From assembly GCA_963693085.1 (NCBI GenBank), contig OY856411.1, positions 1,353,694,050 through 1,353,758,049 on the forward strand: 64,000 nucleotides of DNA, given 5' to 3'. The notes under the pieces were generated by a model that worked only from the letters and a program-made list of their open reading frames with translations, did not search any database and had not been told where the DNA came from. The position numbers and the translations under genes are program-made. The stretch is from Alisma plantago-aquatica (Eukaryota; Streptophyta; Magnoliopsida; Alismatales; Alismataceae). Below, in pieces: positions 37,902 through 50,676 of the stretch (its first letter is position 1; each line of letters begins with the position of its first letter).

Positions 37902-40900
37902 TGTGACAACTTAGTTTTCTCTCTATCCTCATATGTGTGCCATGAACTTTAACCTTGCACTATCTTCATGTTCATGATTGAATATGCTTTGATGTAAAAT
38001 TGAACAATCTTGTGTGTACATGTGTCTTGTGGTGACACTCAATTTGCTTTTGACCTAAGTTTCAAACACCTAACATGTTACCATATTATGAGACAATTTT
38101 GAACCTAATTAATATCTAGTACATGTCATATTAAATAACTTCAAATTACCTCTCGAACACACCTTGTTTTGCTCAAATCAGAGTTATGATGTGAAAGTTA
38201 TGCCCTTTTGATAACACTTAGTTTTAACCTTGTTTTTAGCTTTTTAATCGAATTTTTGACCCAGATTGGGCCCAATTGGGTGTGTGGCCCACTAACCTCT
38301 TCCTTATACTCCCAATGATCTGACTCTTGTCTTTTCATCCAATCGCAAGGCTCATAATTCTTGATTCGCGTGCTTGGGTGTTAGATCTTGCTCTCACAAA
38401 TTACGCCCTCAATCGATGGTCCAAAAGTCATCCCTAATGTCCGTACAACTTCTCAGTGCAAAGGTCGCTGGAGTCTACCTACTCCACATTTTGGTGCCTC
38501 CTTTTTGTGCTATCTTCCACCAAATTGATGCTTCCTATGCCTATATAACTCTTATTCCGATACTTTTCACCCCTTTTGTTCTCTTTTTCGCAACCCTAGC
38601 TCCCTCTTTGCCCCCTTCTCCTCCATCGTTCACCTAGGCACCACCGCTAGGCCCTACTTTTGGCTTTTTCACCTCAACCTCCTCTACACTAATCCTAGGT
38701 CATGTCTGACCTCGCAGGGTCTGCTCAATCTTGGTCGGCCACCCCAGGCCTCATCGCGATCTCTTCTTAGGCTCCATCCCAGAACCTCTGGTGAGCATCA
38801 GAGTCGACCACCATGACACTCGACTCCTCGCATGCATCCACGGAGTGAGCGGGGAAGACGGGGTCAGGTTGCGCTAGGGACCCCCCCAACCATTGGATGG
38901 GCAAGCAACGACCAGATCGCACCGGCCCAGTCACCGCAACCGCACATGAGCGTTTGGGAGTGGGTGGCGGTGTCCCCCAATCACTGCGAGCACAAATCTT
39001 GAGGATAACATCAGCCCTTGATCCACCCAGGCCAGGGCCATCGACAACCCACATCATCCGTGACATGATTTTTGGGTAAACCCCAAGTCCTGTGCATATA
39101 GTTTTGATTTAAAACTTCAAAATATGACAACTCTTGCATCGTGTGGCCAAATAAGGCATATAATATATGATTTTTGATCTATTCAACAAGATCTATCCAT
39201 TTGAAGTGGTTCTGAGACTTAATTTCACTCGCAATGCTTTTGTTCCTTCTAAATGCTATGCCTTGATACCCTTTTAAGGATCCTTATGCTCTTTTATGCT
39301 TTCTTTGATGTTACTAATGATTTGTAGCCCAACATGCATGCAAATCAGTGGCTCTACATTGTGGTAATCGTGACCTAAATGTCTTGGGCTTAATTTATGC
39401 ACCTTAGTGTTCTTTTAACCTATCATGAGTTGCGCTTTGTTCCTTTATGTGCTTAAGCAATACAACTTGATCACTTGTGATACTTTTGTCCTTTGGTTGT
39501 CACCATGAATGGTTAAAATTCTAAATCTATAGATCCTAAGATATTTTGTGCCATGCTTAACTAGTACCTTATGCATACTTGCCTTAAATCTCTTTTGTAC
39601 CTTGATGCCATAATTTGAAGTGTTCAGAACTTATGTAATTTGAATCCTTAATTCTTATGCTAAAGTTAATCCCTAACATGTAAAGCTCTATGTCCACTTC
39701 ATAATCAGTCCTTAAATGCCTAACTTGTTTAAAAGTTATGTAGCACCCTAATGTACTCTCTTGACTAAAATGTAGAACCTAGTATGACTTAAATGCACAA
39801 CTTGCTTGTTTGGATCTAACCTTTCTCAGAACATTCTCTTATGTTACACATGTATCTTGAGACATTAAATCTTGCTTTATCATGGTTTTACTCATAATGT
39901 GGATGGTTCACCTAGACCTAGGGCTAAATGTCGATCCTTGATCTATGTTAGTTAATGACATGCATGATTGGAAGTTGGAACTATGTTTGAATTATTTGAA
40001 ACCTAACACTAGGGGAACATCCCCGTAACTCATATGATGCTTATCTATCCAACCCTAGTGGTCTAAGACATTATGCTATATCTTTTCCTTGCGAGGTACC
40101 CATGGTTTGGATAATCTCTAAGATCTTACTCAAGAATGCTTAATCTTGTACTCTACTCACAAGGTACGCTTAATCTTTGACCCTAATATGGTATTGGCTT
40201 GTTTGTATGTATGCTCGTATGAATGCTTGGCTAGTTAGTTACTTGTTTGAGCTACTTGTTCCCTATGATTAGTATGTTCGTTTTGCTTGAAATTTGTTGA
40301 AAAAACCTTGAACATAATTAAACTTGTCCATTATACAAACCTAGTGTACCTACCTGCATTCTTGGGGTAAGGGCACAAGGTTGGGCATCATACTTGAGAT
40401 GTCAAGAATAGGAGGACCATGTTGATAAAAGGGTAGCTAATCTTGAGCACCCTTGTAGACCCTTCCAATGGGATGCTGGTCAATGGCCATAAAATATTGT
40501 TGAGTATAATGGAAATACACCTAAAATATGTTTTGGATAAAAGAATGTTGTTAGTTGTTCTCACCTTGTTCCATATTCTTTCTTATATGATGTTTCTAGC
40601 CAATCAAACTTTTATAGTATTCTTAAACTATTTGCACGCCTTTTTCATAGCATACTTAATGCTTTAGCATTAATATATTTTGTTTATCGAATTTATAGTT
40701 GCCAAATGAAGATCTACTGCACTCAAGACTCTAAGCTCTGAAATGTAATACACGGGTATGATTGAATCTAGAAATGGTTACATATCTCTTATATCCATGT
40801 TTAATATCTTGTTGTCTTGTTATTGCCTTTTTCATATATATTGCTTGTGTGAAACTTTGTGCCATTCTATGGATGAGTGCCCAAAACCTACTACCACTGA

Positions 40901-40949
40901 CTCTATAGTCAGTGGGGGTAGGATGAGGGTAACAAACGGTTCTGTGATA
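37902..40949 (+). repeat. LARD-like element 3' LTR
   Basis: 3,048-bp partner of 32,722-35,804. Many differences are C/T or G/A transitions (for example TGTGACGACCTGG against TGTGACAACTTAG), fitting decay of methylated cytosines since insertion. Confidence 0.92.
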
Positions 40950-41480
40950 GTATTTCTGCCACATCAGATTAAAACATCTTCATATAAGACATATTCTCTA
41001 TAAGCAATATGTCCATATGTAAGAAGTATTGATTTTATCAATATTTTTCAAATTGGTAATTATTATTTACTTCTTATTGATTTGTATAATAATAATATAT
41101 ATTATATTTATACATTTAAAATTCGTTTACTTATATTTTTTAGTATATAATATGTTCAATTATTATAAATTTGTTAATTTGAATAGCTCTAAACATACCT
41201 ACAAATTATAGAAGTTATATTGAAACCAATAATTCATGATTGTTACTTGATCAGATAAGAAGAAATTAATCCAAAAACATGAGATATCAATTAAAACTAA
41301 GGTTACAACATGAACTAACATGAAGATAAAATAATTCATTTAATGTCTAGATCCAGATGATATCATAAACCAAAACAATCATCAGTCAAGAACCACATAT
41401 ATAAACCATAGGTGGTGGACATATACGATAGATTCATATAAATCATAAGTGGTGGACTTTTATGATAGATCCAAGTACAA
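40950..41480 (-). other. MULE non-coding 3' region
   Basis: AT-rich sequence between the LARD-like element and the C-terminal coding remnants of the MULE gene. It would be the 3' UTR and inner flank of the left TIR on the minus strand. Nothing else is visible. Confidence 0.45.
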
Positions 41481-42640
41481 GTTAGATAAATGCCTTGACA
41501 AAGACATATATACAAAATAGTTCAGCATGTACTAGGCTAAGCATGTCCTCCATGCCCACATCACCCTCACTTACCTCCATGTACCTCTGACTCCTGAGTA
41601 GGGATCTCATCTGGAGACGCCTCAATGGGGGACAACTGTGTAGCAGTAGGCTGATGAGTTTCAAGAAAAAACTAGGATGTGGGGCCTTAGATGAGGTGAA
41701 AAATGAGAAATCAAATGGAGTCAGTGAGTATGTAACATAAGTCGGTGGTCGACTCTCATGAATAATTGGTGGTGGGACTAGAGTGTATGGAATATATGAA
41801 GAACCTACTCCATAGTATACTATGGGTGGATGAGGTGGGGTGATGTATGAAATAGTTGTACCAACTCCTAAAAAGTATGATCTTGTTGGTCCCCATCCCA
41901 TGAACTGAGGAGTGGGAATGGGTTCATTAGCAGTTGGAATGGGCTCAAACTGAGTGGTACACGTATGAGTAGGAGTGGGCGTGGGTTCATGACCAGTGGT
42001 ATGAGTAGGAGTGGGGATTGTATCATATGGGAAAGCATAGTTAGAAAGACTGGCAAAGTAGCTCTCCTAGATGCTGTAGATATCATCTCTAATCTGTATA
42101 GGGGCATGATATAAAGTCACTCGGATCTACACATATGATTCTACTTGTTCAAACAAAGTATGTAGAAATCATAAAAAGCAATTACATATAGTACAAATAA
42201 TAACAGTTTGAAAATAAAATAATAATGATACTCACAAATTGTTGTTGTCGGTAACTGTTGTGTAGTCGTCAGAGGCTAAGCTGGAGGGAACACTACATAC
42301 AGTGGATGATAGCATACATAGTGCACCTGTGGACTGAAGAATGTCTCTACTGGTAGAGGGGGAACTAATCTCTCACATCTATTGTGCCATAGTTGCAGCT
42401 CCTGCGTATAGCGATGCAACCAATCCTCAGCAGCATGACCCCTCTCATCTATCCTACTAACGTGTGGTAAGACAATAGTAGTTTGTACTTGAACAAAGCC
42501 GAATTGTCCAAACACTATGTCTGGGAGGTGCCACTCTACTACTGTGTAGCATGCTATAGGCACTCGGGCCAACCAAATATCACGATCCTCTCGACATAAT
42601 TCTAGAAGTCACTGTAGAATATCCTCAGTGTAAGGAATTA
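41480..42640 (-). pseudogene. MULE gene, plant mobile domain (PMD) part
   Basis: Minus-strand C-terminal part of the MULE gene. From about 42,600 down it reads REDRDIWLARVPIACYTVVEWHLPD, split here as DIWLARVPIACYTVV and EWHLPDIVFGQFGFVQ, followed by RGHAAEDWLHRY. This is the central W-x-VP-x(6)-VEWHLPxRVxRQFG pattern of the plant mobile domain (MAIN-like/PP7L-like proteins), whose long proline-rich tail is probably represented by the decayed Pro/Ser-rich frames at 41,480-42,107. PMDs occur in nuclear silencing-related plant proteins and as fusions in MULEs and some Gypsy elements. The domain start is disrupted and the tail is frameshifted. Confidence 0.75.
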
Positions 42641-42839
42641 ACTGTATCTATTTTTTAGAAATATAACATATATCACATAGAGAAAGAATTTTTTTCAACA
42701 CATTAGCACAAATATATTTAGTAGAAGTAAATCATATCTGAGAGGGAAAATTTTGGTTAAAGGTAGAATCCTAAAACTGGATCGATCCTCTCATAGTATC
42801 AGTCCTTTAAACAAAAATATGACACCTGTTAAATTGACA

Positions 42840-43330
42840 AAATAAAGTTATTTAAACTTATAAAATGATTCCACTCATTTGATCAAGAATAATACATAGA
42901 TTTGTGCGGCATCGAACGGATGATATACATGTTTATAGAGAACCAAAGAACCACTCTCACGAGTCCTTGTTTTCTGCCTCGACAATGCCAAAAGTGAGTG
43001 TAAATAGACCATTATCAACATCTATGCCACATGCAAGAAGTGTGGCATAATATTTTCTAGTAAGTAAAGTTCTATCAACAGTAATAACAGGCTTGCAATA
43101 TACAATGCCTTTAACATCTGGGCTGAATTCCCAAAACACCCATTTGAATCTATGACTGCCTTGAGTTTGCAGGGTATAATCATCCACAAAGTGGGTATAT
43201 ACATTTCTTGTAATATATTGTGATTGATTTATCATGAACAACAATAAATCATGATATGATGATTCATGACCTCAAATATTTTACAGAAAGCCTTCCTCCT
43301 TGCTATAAATGCCTTCTTGTATGAGATATG
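42840..43330 (-). pseudogene. MULE transposase core fragment
   Basis: Start of the MULE transposase (RNase H-like DDE) domain on the minus strand. ISYKKAFIARRKAFCKIFEV (43,327-43,268) is the linker before the core; HRFKWVFWEFSPDVKG and CKPVITVDRTLLTRKYYATL follow. The Asp in VITVDRT aligns with the first catalytic Asp of MULEs, where VISIDGTHL is usual. DVDNGLFTLTFGIVEAENKD is then followed by a stop where a Trp is expected and by EWFFGSL. The rest of the core, with the second Asp and Glu and the CCHC/SWIM zinc region, is missing before the PMD part. The upstream half lies at 60.58-61.65 kb, cut off by the copia insertion exactly at 43,330. Confidence 0.85.
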
Positions 43331-45548
43331 TGTTGGGAAATATGGGCACAGAGTATAGCAGCAGAATTTTTTTTTTATCTATTTGTATTCTTGTAACAGA
43401 AAAATCGCATCAACTACTATGAAATAGGAATGATGGTTTTAGCGATTTGTATCTGGTCCAAGAGCAAGTCCAATGACAAAATATCGCTTCTTTACAACTG
43501 TTGTAAAGTTACTCTTGGATGGTGGTTGTGCAAGCTCCTGATCTTCACTAAGAACAACGAATAAGACAACTTCCGCAGTGCTCCTGTGGTCGGGCCACGG
43601 ACTGTAGGCTGCAGTTGTCCTCATAGCAGGAGCCAACGGGCTCATGCCTCTAGAGTAGTCTACATGGACCAACTATAACTTATGTCATTCACCAAAATGG
43701 ACAGGAAGGAGTTGTCCCTCCCATTGCTATACTAGTCACCAAACTGCTCTCTCACAACAAAAACTATTTGTTGTTCTCTCCCTTTGGCTATCCCTCCTTT
43801 TTAGGTAGGACTTTTCCCATCTCTCTTATTACCACAACCACAAAGGACAACAATTGTCAGAGGAACTCATTCTTAGTTGTCTGTGTTGTGTGTTGTATCT
43901 TGGGAAGCCCCCAGTACCCTTTCTTTTGTAGGAGAGGTTAGGGTTAGGGTCCCAATCTGGACGGGATTGCGTGGGAGTAGAAAGGACTAGAAGAACTTGA
44001 ATTTTAACAACCTGTGACAGCTGAAATGACCATTTTGCACACTCATATGATCGTCTTGCACTACCACACGACCGTTTGGCAGTTTCCCAATCGCACACAA
44101 ATTTGACAATTTCGATTCCAATTAATATACATATTAATTTTACTTGCTATCAAAGTATATGCAACCAAAACTATTTGGGAAAAATCCCAAACCTTTGTTT
44201 AGCCCCAATCAGGTCATTTCACCCAAATGAGACACCCTTTTCAGTCACCAAGATGACTGTTTAGTGAGTTGAGCTAAGCCAGTCAGTTCAATCTTATTGA
44301 ATCAGTCAGTTCAAGGGTAGAACTAAGCCAATTCAAACTTCGATCATCCTTTCCCCCAAACAGCCATTTCAACTACTTGAGATGCCTGTCTAGCTACCCA
44401 AATGGCCATCTCACCTAGTGAGATGGTCGTTTGGCAGACCTGGTCATTCAATCGAGCGATCAGTTGCATGAATTCAATACCTAAATACTTTAGTAATCAA
44501 TCCAATTGTCGTTCAAGATCAAAATCCTCTTCTAGGTGAGTTCCTATGTGTGTGACCCTATAGGTTCCATAAGACTTTGGTAGTGAATGTCCATAACTAG
44601 CTTATGACATCACAAGAAAAGATTGGTGCTTAGTCATACATCAGAGCTACACAACTGAATGGAAAGTTGGGGAACAACTTCAACCTACAATCTGTGTAAG
44701 GTATTGCAGTGATTGTATAATTTATTTGTCTCTGATATCCAAGATGAACTCAAGGCATGGAAGGTCATTCTCTCAACATTCAATCATGTTTCTTGAACCA
44801 AGAGCAGACTGTCTGAGATAATGTTACCTCAATATCATATATTGATTCACATGTGCATGTGCATAGATTTCTTAATCTCTATTATCAAGTGTCCATGATA
44901 TCATACTCCAGTAGGAGGGACATGTCCCATATCTATCACTCATAGTCTATCCCCATGTGTCAAAGGAACCCAATCATCATTGTTATAACAACCCATGTTT
45001 TAGGACTATATTTAATGATGTCAAATCTTACCCAACAACACGTGACGAGTGTAGTGATTTTAGGTCTAAGAATCACAATCACCACGTTCTCTATGAGAGA
45101 TGAATGTGACAACCACAACCATGTGTCACTCTCAAGGTGGGTCTATGTGATACAATGTTCCCTAACATGTATATGTGTGCTTGGTTCGATATTTCCATAT
45201 CATGACTTAGTGATATTCATTCATCAACCTATTCACACTCCAATCTTATGTGTTAGTGGTGTATACATACCTTCCATAGTAACAACTGAATAGGGACATA
45301 ATGAGAATATGTATATGTACTCTAAACATCTGTATGATCTCATTTCAATAAGGTTAATAGTTGAAGACATACGTCATTGAGTAATATAATTCTCTATACA
45401 TTCACTTTGTATCCTCATTATCTCATAACTGGGTGAAATAAATGAATAGGAAGCTTTCCTTTATATATGTTATATTAATCAAATCCTTTAGGTAATTATG
45501 ACATGTAAATCATCATATGATTGGCTCTATAGGCATGCCTTACCAACA
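43331..45548 (-). repeat. Copia element 3' LTR (left)
   Basis: 2,218 bp. Contains several variants of ACGACCGTTTGG and AGATGGTCGTTT, including a near-palindrome at about 44,399-44,434. Open frames at 43,439-43,672 and 43,829-44,098 have counterparts in the right LTR at 58.4-58.7 kb but show no known domain and differ by frameshifts, so I do not treat them as genes. Confidence 0.92.
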
Positions 45549-46885
45549 GACTCTCACTTGCACACATAACCAATCACCCATGCATCTAATCCTTAGTGAT
45601 ATAAACATGTCCAACATGATTATGCTATACTAGTGCCTATTGAGCGGGTTAGCAACACTTTGCTTATAGTTAGTATATTGCATGTTTCTTATCTCTTCTG
45701 TCTGAGATGAAACTACTGTAATATGGTATCTGGTATTCCTTGCCTAACAATTAGCTCCATTGTTGTTATAGTACCTCTACTGAGTCATCAATGGTCAAAA
45801 TATCTATAAATTCATCATATGAACTTTTAGATCCATATAGTATCACTTTCTGTCCTCAACACAAGCATACTCGGCTTCTATTGTAGTATAGCATTAATGA
45901 CTATTAATTCGGAACCGTTCCAACTAATCATATCCTTTTTCTCTTTTAATCAAAAACATTTTAATTTGCAATCATTTTTGTCATTATGGAAGATTGCATC
46001 GATCTAATTGTTCCTCTTATTGCTATCATTATTGACTAGCAGTTTATCCTTAAGTACCTCACAAGTAATAATGGATGTCTTTAAAGACTTTCCAATAACC
46101 CTTAATGGAGTTTAATATCATCTTGTCATGTCCAATAAATACAAGATTATATGGGATACGTGTATTAATAGCTTACATGATAGATCCACTGTCTGGCTGG
46201 CCCATGGAATCTTATTCATGATATTTCCATTCTTCATAAGAATTGGAATATAGGATTCATGAGAGACTAATCTGGATTATCCCTCATTGAATCCATTTGT
46301 GTTGAACTCTTTCAACACATTTCTATTGTATACAAACTTCCATTGTGAAACATTCAAGATCTATCTCATATCACTTGATCCTTATCTCATAAAACATCTC
46401 ACATTATACTGCATTATTGAAGGCGTTTTCATACAAGATCTCAATATTCACAATATGGAGATGTCATTCCTCGTCACATGTGGAATAATCTTATATGATC
46501 CCACTAAATCTTTTATAATCACATATTTCATCTTTTGTCTTGACTCAAGTCAAACACTTTGACTATCTTGTTAAAATCAAAAGATCACATTTCTGAGATG
46601 CTTGTTTCAATCCTAGATTGAACTTTTTAGTTTATAGACTTTATTTGCATTTTTGAAGTTATAAAACCCTTTAGGTTGTGTCACGTACACATCCTATGAT
46701 GTATTCCCTTTAAGGAATCCGGTTTCAATCTTCATATACTAAAACTTTTAGCCCATTTTAACTACATCAACAAGCCTGACAATTGGTAAAGGAATTTCTA
46801 TCAAGTTCAACAACTTGAACTAGTTTGAAAAATCTTATCCTACCAATGTGTCCTTTTATGTTATCCATGTAGGTCTTGATCATAA
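45549..46885 (-). pseudogene. Copia RT/RNase H remnant
   Basis: Heavily decayed minus-strand pol end. Near the LTR (about 45,900-45,560) TTIEAEYACVE matches the STTEAEY motif of copia RNase H, NNNGANC-stop-ARN matches DNxGAIxxAxxP, and SVANPLNR matches the (L/I)ADPLTK motif. MGDWLCVQVRVC then gives the usual copia C-terminus just before the purine tract. Further upstream only scattered RT-like pieces are seen. Stops occur every 20-30 codons. The upstream part of pol continues beyond the Sirevirus-like insertion at 53.7 kb. Confidence 0.65.
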
Positions 46886-48290
46886 TGAAAAGCACTAGGG
46901 GGGGTGAATAGGGTTTTATGATATTTTTAAAATTATTTCAACAAACAACCACAAAAAGATTTGAGAAGGAGACAAGGCGTTTAGAGTGGTTCCACCCTTA
47001 GCAAATACTAAGGAAGTCAGTCCACTACCCAATTATTTCCAATTGGGATTTTGAAAATAATTTTATTTTATTACCTCGCAAGGATGTTACATATGATACA
47101 AGTACCTTCAAAACCCTTTGGACAGCCTTCACCCCAAAGTCGTCTCACCAACCTTGAAGTAGCCTTCACCTGAAGTAACTTCAAGCTCCCCCTTGAAGTA
47201 GCCATCCTCCTGGAAGTAGCTTCCCATTGGGACCTTTTATAAGTAGTCCAAAGTTATGCCGAGCTACCTTTACCACTAAAGAAGCTCCTACAACCTCCTT
47301 TCCGCAGCCTTCAACCTAGGAGTAGAAAAGGAGAACAAAATACAATAAAAGGAACAAGATTGGAAGAAAGAATAATGTTGCCAATTGAGTACAACGCTTT
47401 GATCCTAAATCAAGCGTATTGATCTCCTATCCACTATGGATGAATGTGGTAGTGTGGTGACTAGGAGATATTGAGCTGTAGGATGCTAATGTAGAACAAA
47501 TTGCAAGTGTAGCTCAATCTTGTTGCTCACAAAGAATGATTCTCAAGTGTAATTGTATGCACAAGTGATGCCTTGGGTGTCCTATAGCTTGTCCTATTTA
47601 TAGGAGTGATTTTATAATGCTTTGGAACATTCTAGACACCTTCTAGGGTGTTCTTAGTGCTCAACTAGTCGTAATGTGTCCACTAATTGCATTTGTAATG
47701 GCTAGTTAATTAATTCTGAAAAGTGTAGATAGAACCTTTCTTGGTCGAGAAGTTTGTTGACCGAGTGTCTCTCGGTCGAGGAATTTGTTGACCAATGATA
47801 AGTCTGGAGTAAATGTATTGCAATGTTCGACTCAACTCCCAACTACTTGTTCTAACTCAGTCTAATGGCTAGGAGGGTCTATTCTCGGTCGAGGACTTTG
47901 TCGATCGAGAGTGTCTCGGTCGAAGTTTTTGTCGACCGAGAATATCCCTGATTTAATGTATTCATTTACTGAGTGTGTGTATCAATGTGCAATTGTGACG
48001 CTAACTTAGGAGATGACCTATCTAAGCGTTGTGTGTGGATAGGGAAGATCTAAATGCTTTATTTACATGATATCTAAGTACTTGTACATTATATACTTGT
48101 ACAAGTTTGTACATTTGATTACAATCATGAAAATAAAGCAATTTTAGCAAATTGATCTTCTAAGTCTTTTCTATCCACCACCTTATATGCTTGTCCCTGA
48201 AACACTCAAATAGCAAGTTAAAACTACAAGAAAGAAATGTTTGTCATCATCAAAACAAAGGGATTATATTAATGTCTAATTTAGCCAACA
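46886..48290 (-). repeat. Sirevirus-like element 3' LTR (left)
   Basis: 1,405-bp LTR. At 47,745-47,945 it carries four phased copies of CTCGGTCGA and TCGACCGAG-type half sites around a GGACTTTG/AAGTTTTT spacer. Many substitutions against the right copy indicate an old insertion. Confidence 0.92.
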
Positions 48291-48307
48291 ATCTCCCCCT
48301 TTTTGAA

Positions 48308-48805
48308 GATGACAAACATTTCCAAAATATAAATCAAGGAAATATAAATCATATGAGTTTCATACCTAAACTTTACCTTTTGCAGCCATTCTCTTGTTTG
48401 CAAGTGTATGCTAGCCGAGAGATTTTGAAACTCATTTTACATTATGTTATTGATTTTATATTATTTCTCCCCCTTTTTCATTTCAATAAGATAACCAAGC
48501 TAATCATTAAGTATGACTTTTATTTTTCCCCTTTAATTTGATAATTTGATACTCAATTTTTGAAGAAAGGGTAATCAACACAATTTAATGCAAACCACTT
48601 ATTTTTATGTCAAATTTAGCCACAATTTATTTCTCAATCATTTGAGAAATAATATAAAATCAATAACATAAAGTAAAATGAGTTTCAAAATCTCTCGGCT
48701 AGCACACACTTGCAAATAAGAGAATGGCTATAAAAGGTAAACTTTAGGTATGAAACTCATATGATTTATATTTCCTTGATTTATATTTAAGAAATGTTTG
48801 TCATC
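48308..48805. repeat. 162-bp inverted repeat with repeated purine tracts
   Basis: Left arm 48,308-48,469 and right arm 48,644-48,805 are inverted copies (for example ATAAATCATATGAGTTTCAT against ATGAAACTCATATGATTTAT), separated by about 174 bp, so an RNA across them could form a long hairpin. A third, direct copy of the outer half, with LTR-end sequence, is at 48,809-48,935. Purine-tract motifs on the minus strand (AAAAAGGGGGAGA or AAAAAGGGGGATA) lie at 48,291-48,304, 48,467-48,480 and 48,848-48,860, one per copy. This agrees with the multi-PPT and inverted-repeat layout known from Sireviruses. Confidence 0.85.
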
Positions 48806-48935
48806 ATAAAAAAAGGATTATATTAATGTCCAATTTAGCCAGCAATATCCCCCTTTTTAAATATGACAAACATTTCCAAAATATAAATCAAGGAAATATA
48901 AATCATATGAGTTTCATACCTGAAGTTTACCTTTT

Positions 48936-50130
48936 TAGATCCTTGAAATGATATGAGATTTTCTTTACGACATAGTAGGATCAATAAATATATCTCTAAT
49001 CAATAATGAGGGATGTTAAGCCCATATTGATATAGAGAGTCCATTTTAGATCAAGATAATTTAATAATCCTAAGGTCATAGCAAGAATTAGATCATAATA
49101 AGTTAACCTTTTATGAGAGCTATGCACTAAAATCTTGTTTTCAATATACTAAGATTGAGTGCAAGGAAATGATTTACAATTAAGTATTTTGTCAAGCTTA
49201 TTTTAGGTCAACCTTGACTTGGGAACCCTCAGTTGATTTTTATTTTGACTGAGAGGCAATTTCTGCATATTTCCAATTTAAGCATTCACAATGATCCACT
49301 TGATTGAATATTTGAAACATAGATTACAGAGTATCATATAAAAAGTATTCATGTATAACAAGGATGATATCATTTTCAATAAGCTAAGCACAAGATAATC
49401 ATTTAACTTATATGTAAGATGCTTTTGTGCAATATAGATTTACCTTAATGAAAAAATGGCATTTTCAATGATAACATCATCTTTCCATGTAATGAGCTGA
49501 ATCACTATGATCATTTTGAAAACAATATCCATTCATGGTTTATATATATAGATCAATGATTATTTTAGGCAAACCAAGTAAAAGATGAAACACAATGATC
49601 ATGGTGAAACAGTAAAGGCATATCTGTAATACAATGATCATGATGGAACAATAGAATCATATCCATCATTTCATGAAATACAATGATCATGATCATTTAA
49701 AAGTAAATTTCAAGACACATGATTTCTATATAGATAAACCAAGGAATACTTAGGACAAACAATGTGGATTATGATAAAATAGTAATTTTCTTGATTAAAT
49801 CAACATGGTTCACAATTTTCAAATTTAAGACAAACCGTGTAAATGAACATGCTTAATCATTTCAAGAGAAATAGCAATTGAAGGCTTTCAATGTGTGCAT
49901 TGATTTTAAGAAAACATTCTCGGTTTCTATTTGCATATATTTTTTGATCACATAATTAGTAAATTTACAACTTATTTCATAAGGATATCAAGAATCAACA
50001 TATAGATCATGATGCAAATTATCAATATGTGATTTGAGAGTTATCTCCAAGATTTATGATTCATTCATAATTTCAAATCTATTTTCATTTATACCAAATT
50101 TATAGCAAGCTTATTGCAAACTGAACCAGT
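48936..50130. other. AT-rich interior of Sirevirus-like element
   Basis: No coding sequence is recognised. Several ACAATGATCATG(A/G)TG repeats occur at 49,500-49,700. Pol genes would normally lie in this interval but are absent. Confidence 0.5.
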
Positions 50131-50139
50131 TGAACAGGT

Positions 50140-50405
50140 TTTCCAGAACCTTATTCGGTCGAACTCTTTCTCGACCGACTTCTTTTCGGTCGACATTCTT
50201 TTTGACTGAGAAGGTTTCTGTATCTCCAATTTTATTAGTTAAAACTTGTTCCAATAAATGTTCGATCGAATTTATCTCGATCGAAGTCATTTTCGACCGG
50301 TGTGGTTACCGTTTTTCCAGAACTTTACAGGTTAGAGACAAAAACTACTTTGGTCGATAATTTTCTTGACCGATATTGTCTCGATCGAAGATTTTGTCGT
50401 CCAAG
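50140..50405. repeat. TCGGTCGA/TCGACCGA motif cluster
   Basis: About ten half sites of the type TTCGGTCGA, TCGACCGA and CGATCGAA, spaced by T-rich linkers. The same half sites are arranged in the element's LTRs (47.75-47.95 and 53.16-53.37 kb). Here they sit downstream of gag. Confidence 0.7.
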
Positions 50406-50676
50406 ATTGTTTCTGTACTATTTTCAATAATCTATTTATGTTAGTTTTAAACTTGAGTTAAGATAAAGTACCAGTCTATTTAGTTGAGATGAGACATTAA
50501 GATATTCAAATGAAGTTTTAGGTCAAATCTCAACTTAATCATATTCAAATTTGCTAAGTTTTAGGTCTTGGGACCCAAACTAATTCAACATCCCTTTTCT
50601 TGTATGGGCATGAAAAAGAGTAATGTCCAAGATGCAAGCAATAGTGACAACAAATAGAATCAATTTCATTTCTTTT

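Larger units (their letters stand above)
32722..40949 (+). mobile_element. LARD-like LTR retrotransposon with ~3.05-kb LTRs
   Basis: 8,228-bp plus-strand element. LTR 1 is 32,722-35,804 (3,083 bp) and LTR 2 is 37,902-40,949 (3,048 bp). Both begin TGTGAC(G/A)AC and end GTTC(C/T)GTGATA. A primer site TGGTATCAGAAC (35,807-35,818; one mismatch to initiator tRNA-Met complement) follows LTR 1, and the purine tract AAGGTGGGGAGGA precedes LTR 2. The flanks ATATT and GTATT are a probable 5-bp target duplication with one mismatch. The 2.1-kb interior has no gag or pol. The sequence LVQLWGQNFF-stop just before the tract recalls the end of Gypsy polyproteins, hinting at a Gypsy ancestor. It needs proteins from another element to move. 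Confidence 0.9.

Noticed and set aside
43439..44098. Possible genes shared between 43.4-44.1 kb and 58.4-58.7 kb
   Set aside because: The similarity comes from the regions being the two LTRs of one copia element; the frames are not conserved.
48191..48541. 116-codon plus-strand open frame
   Set aside because: It runs across an LTR end and the inverted repeat of the Sirevirus-like element, antisense to its genes, with no domain.
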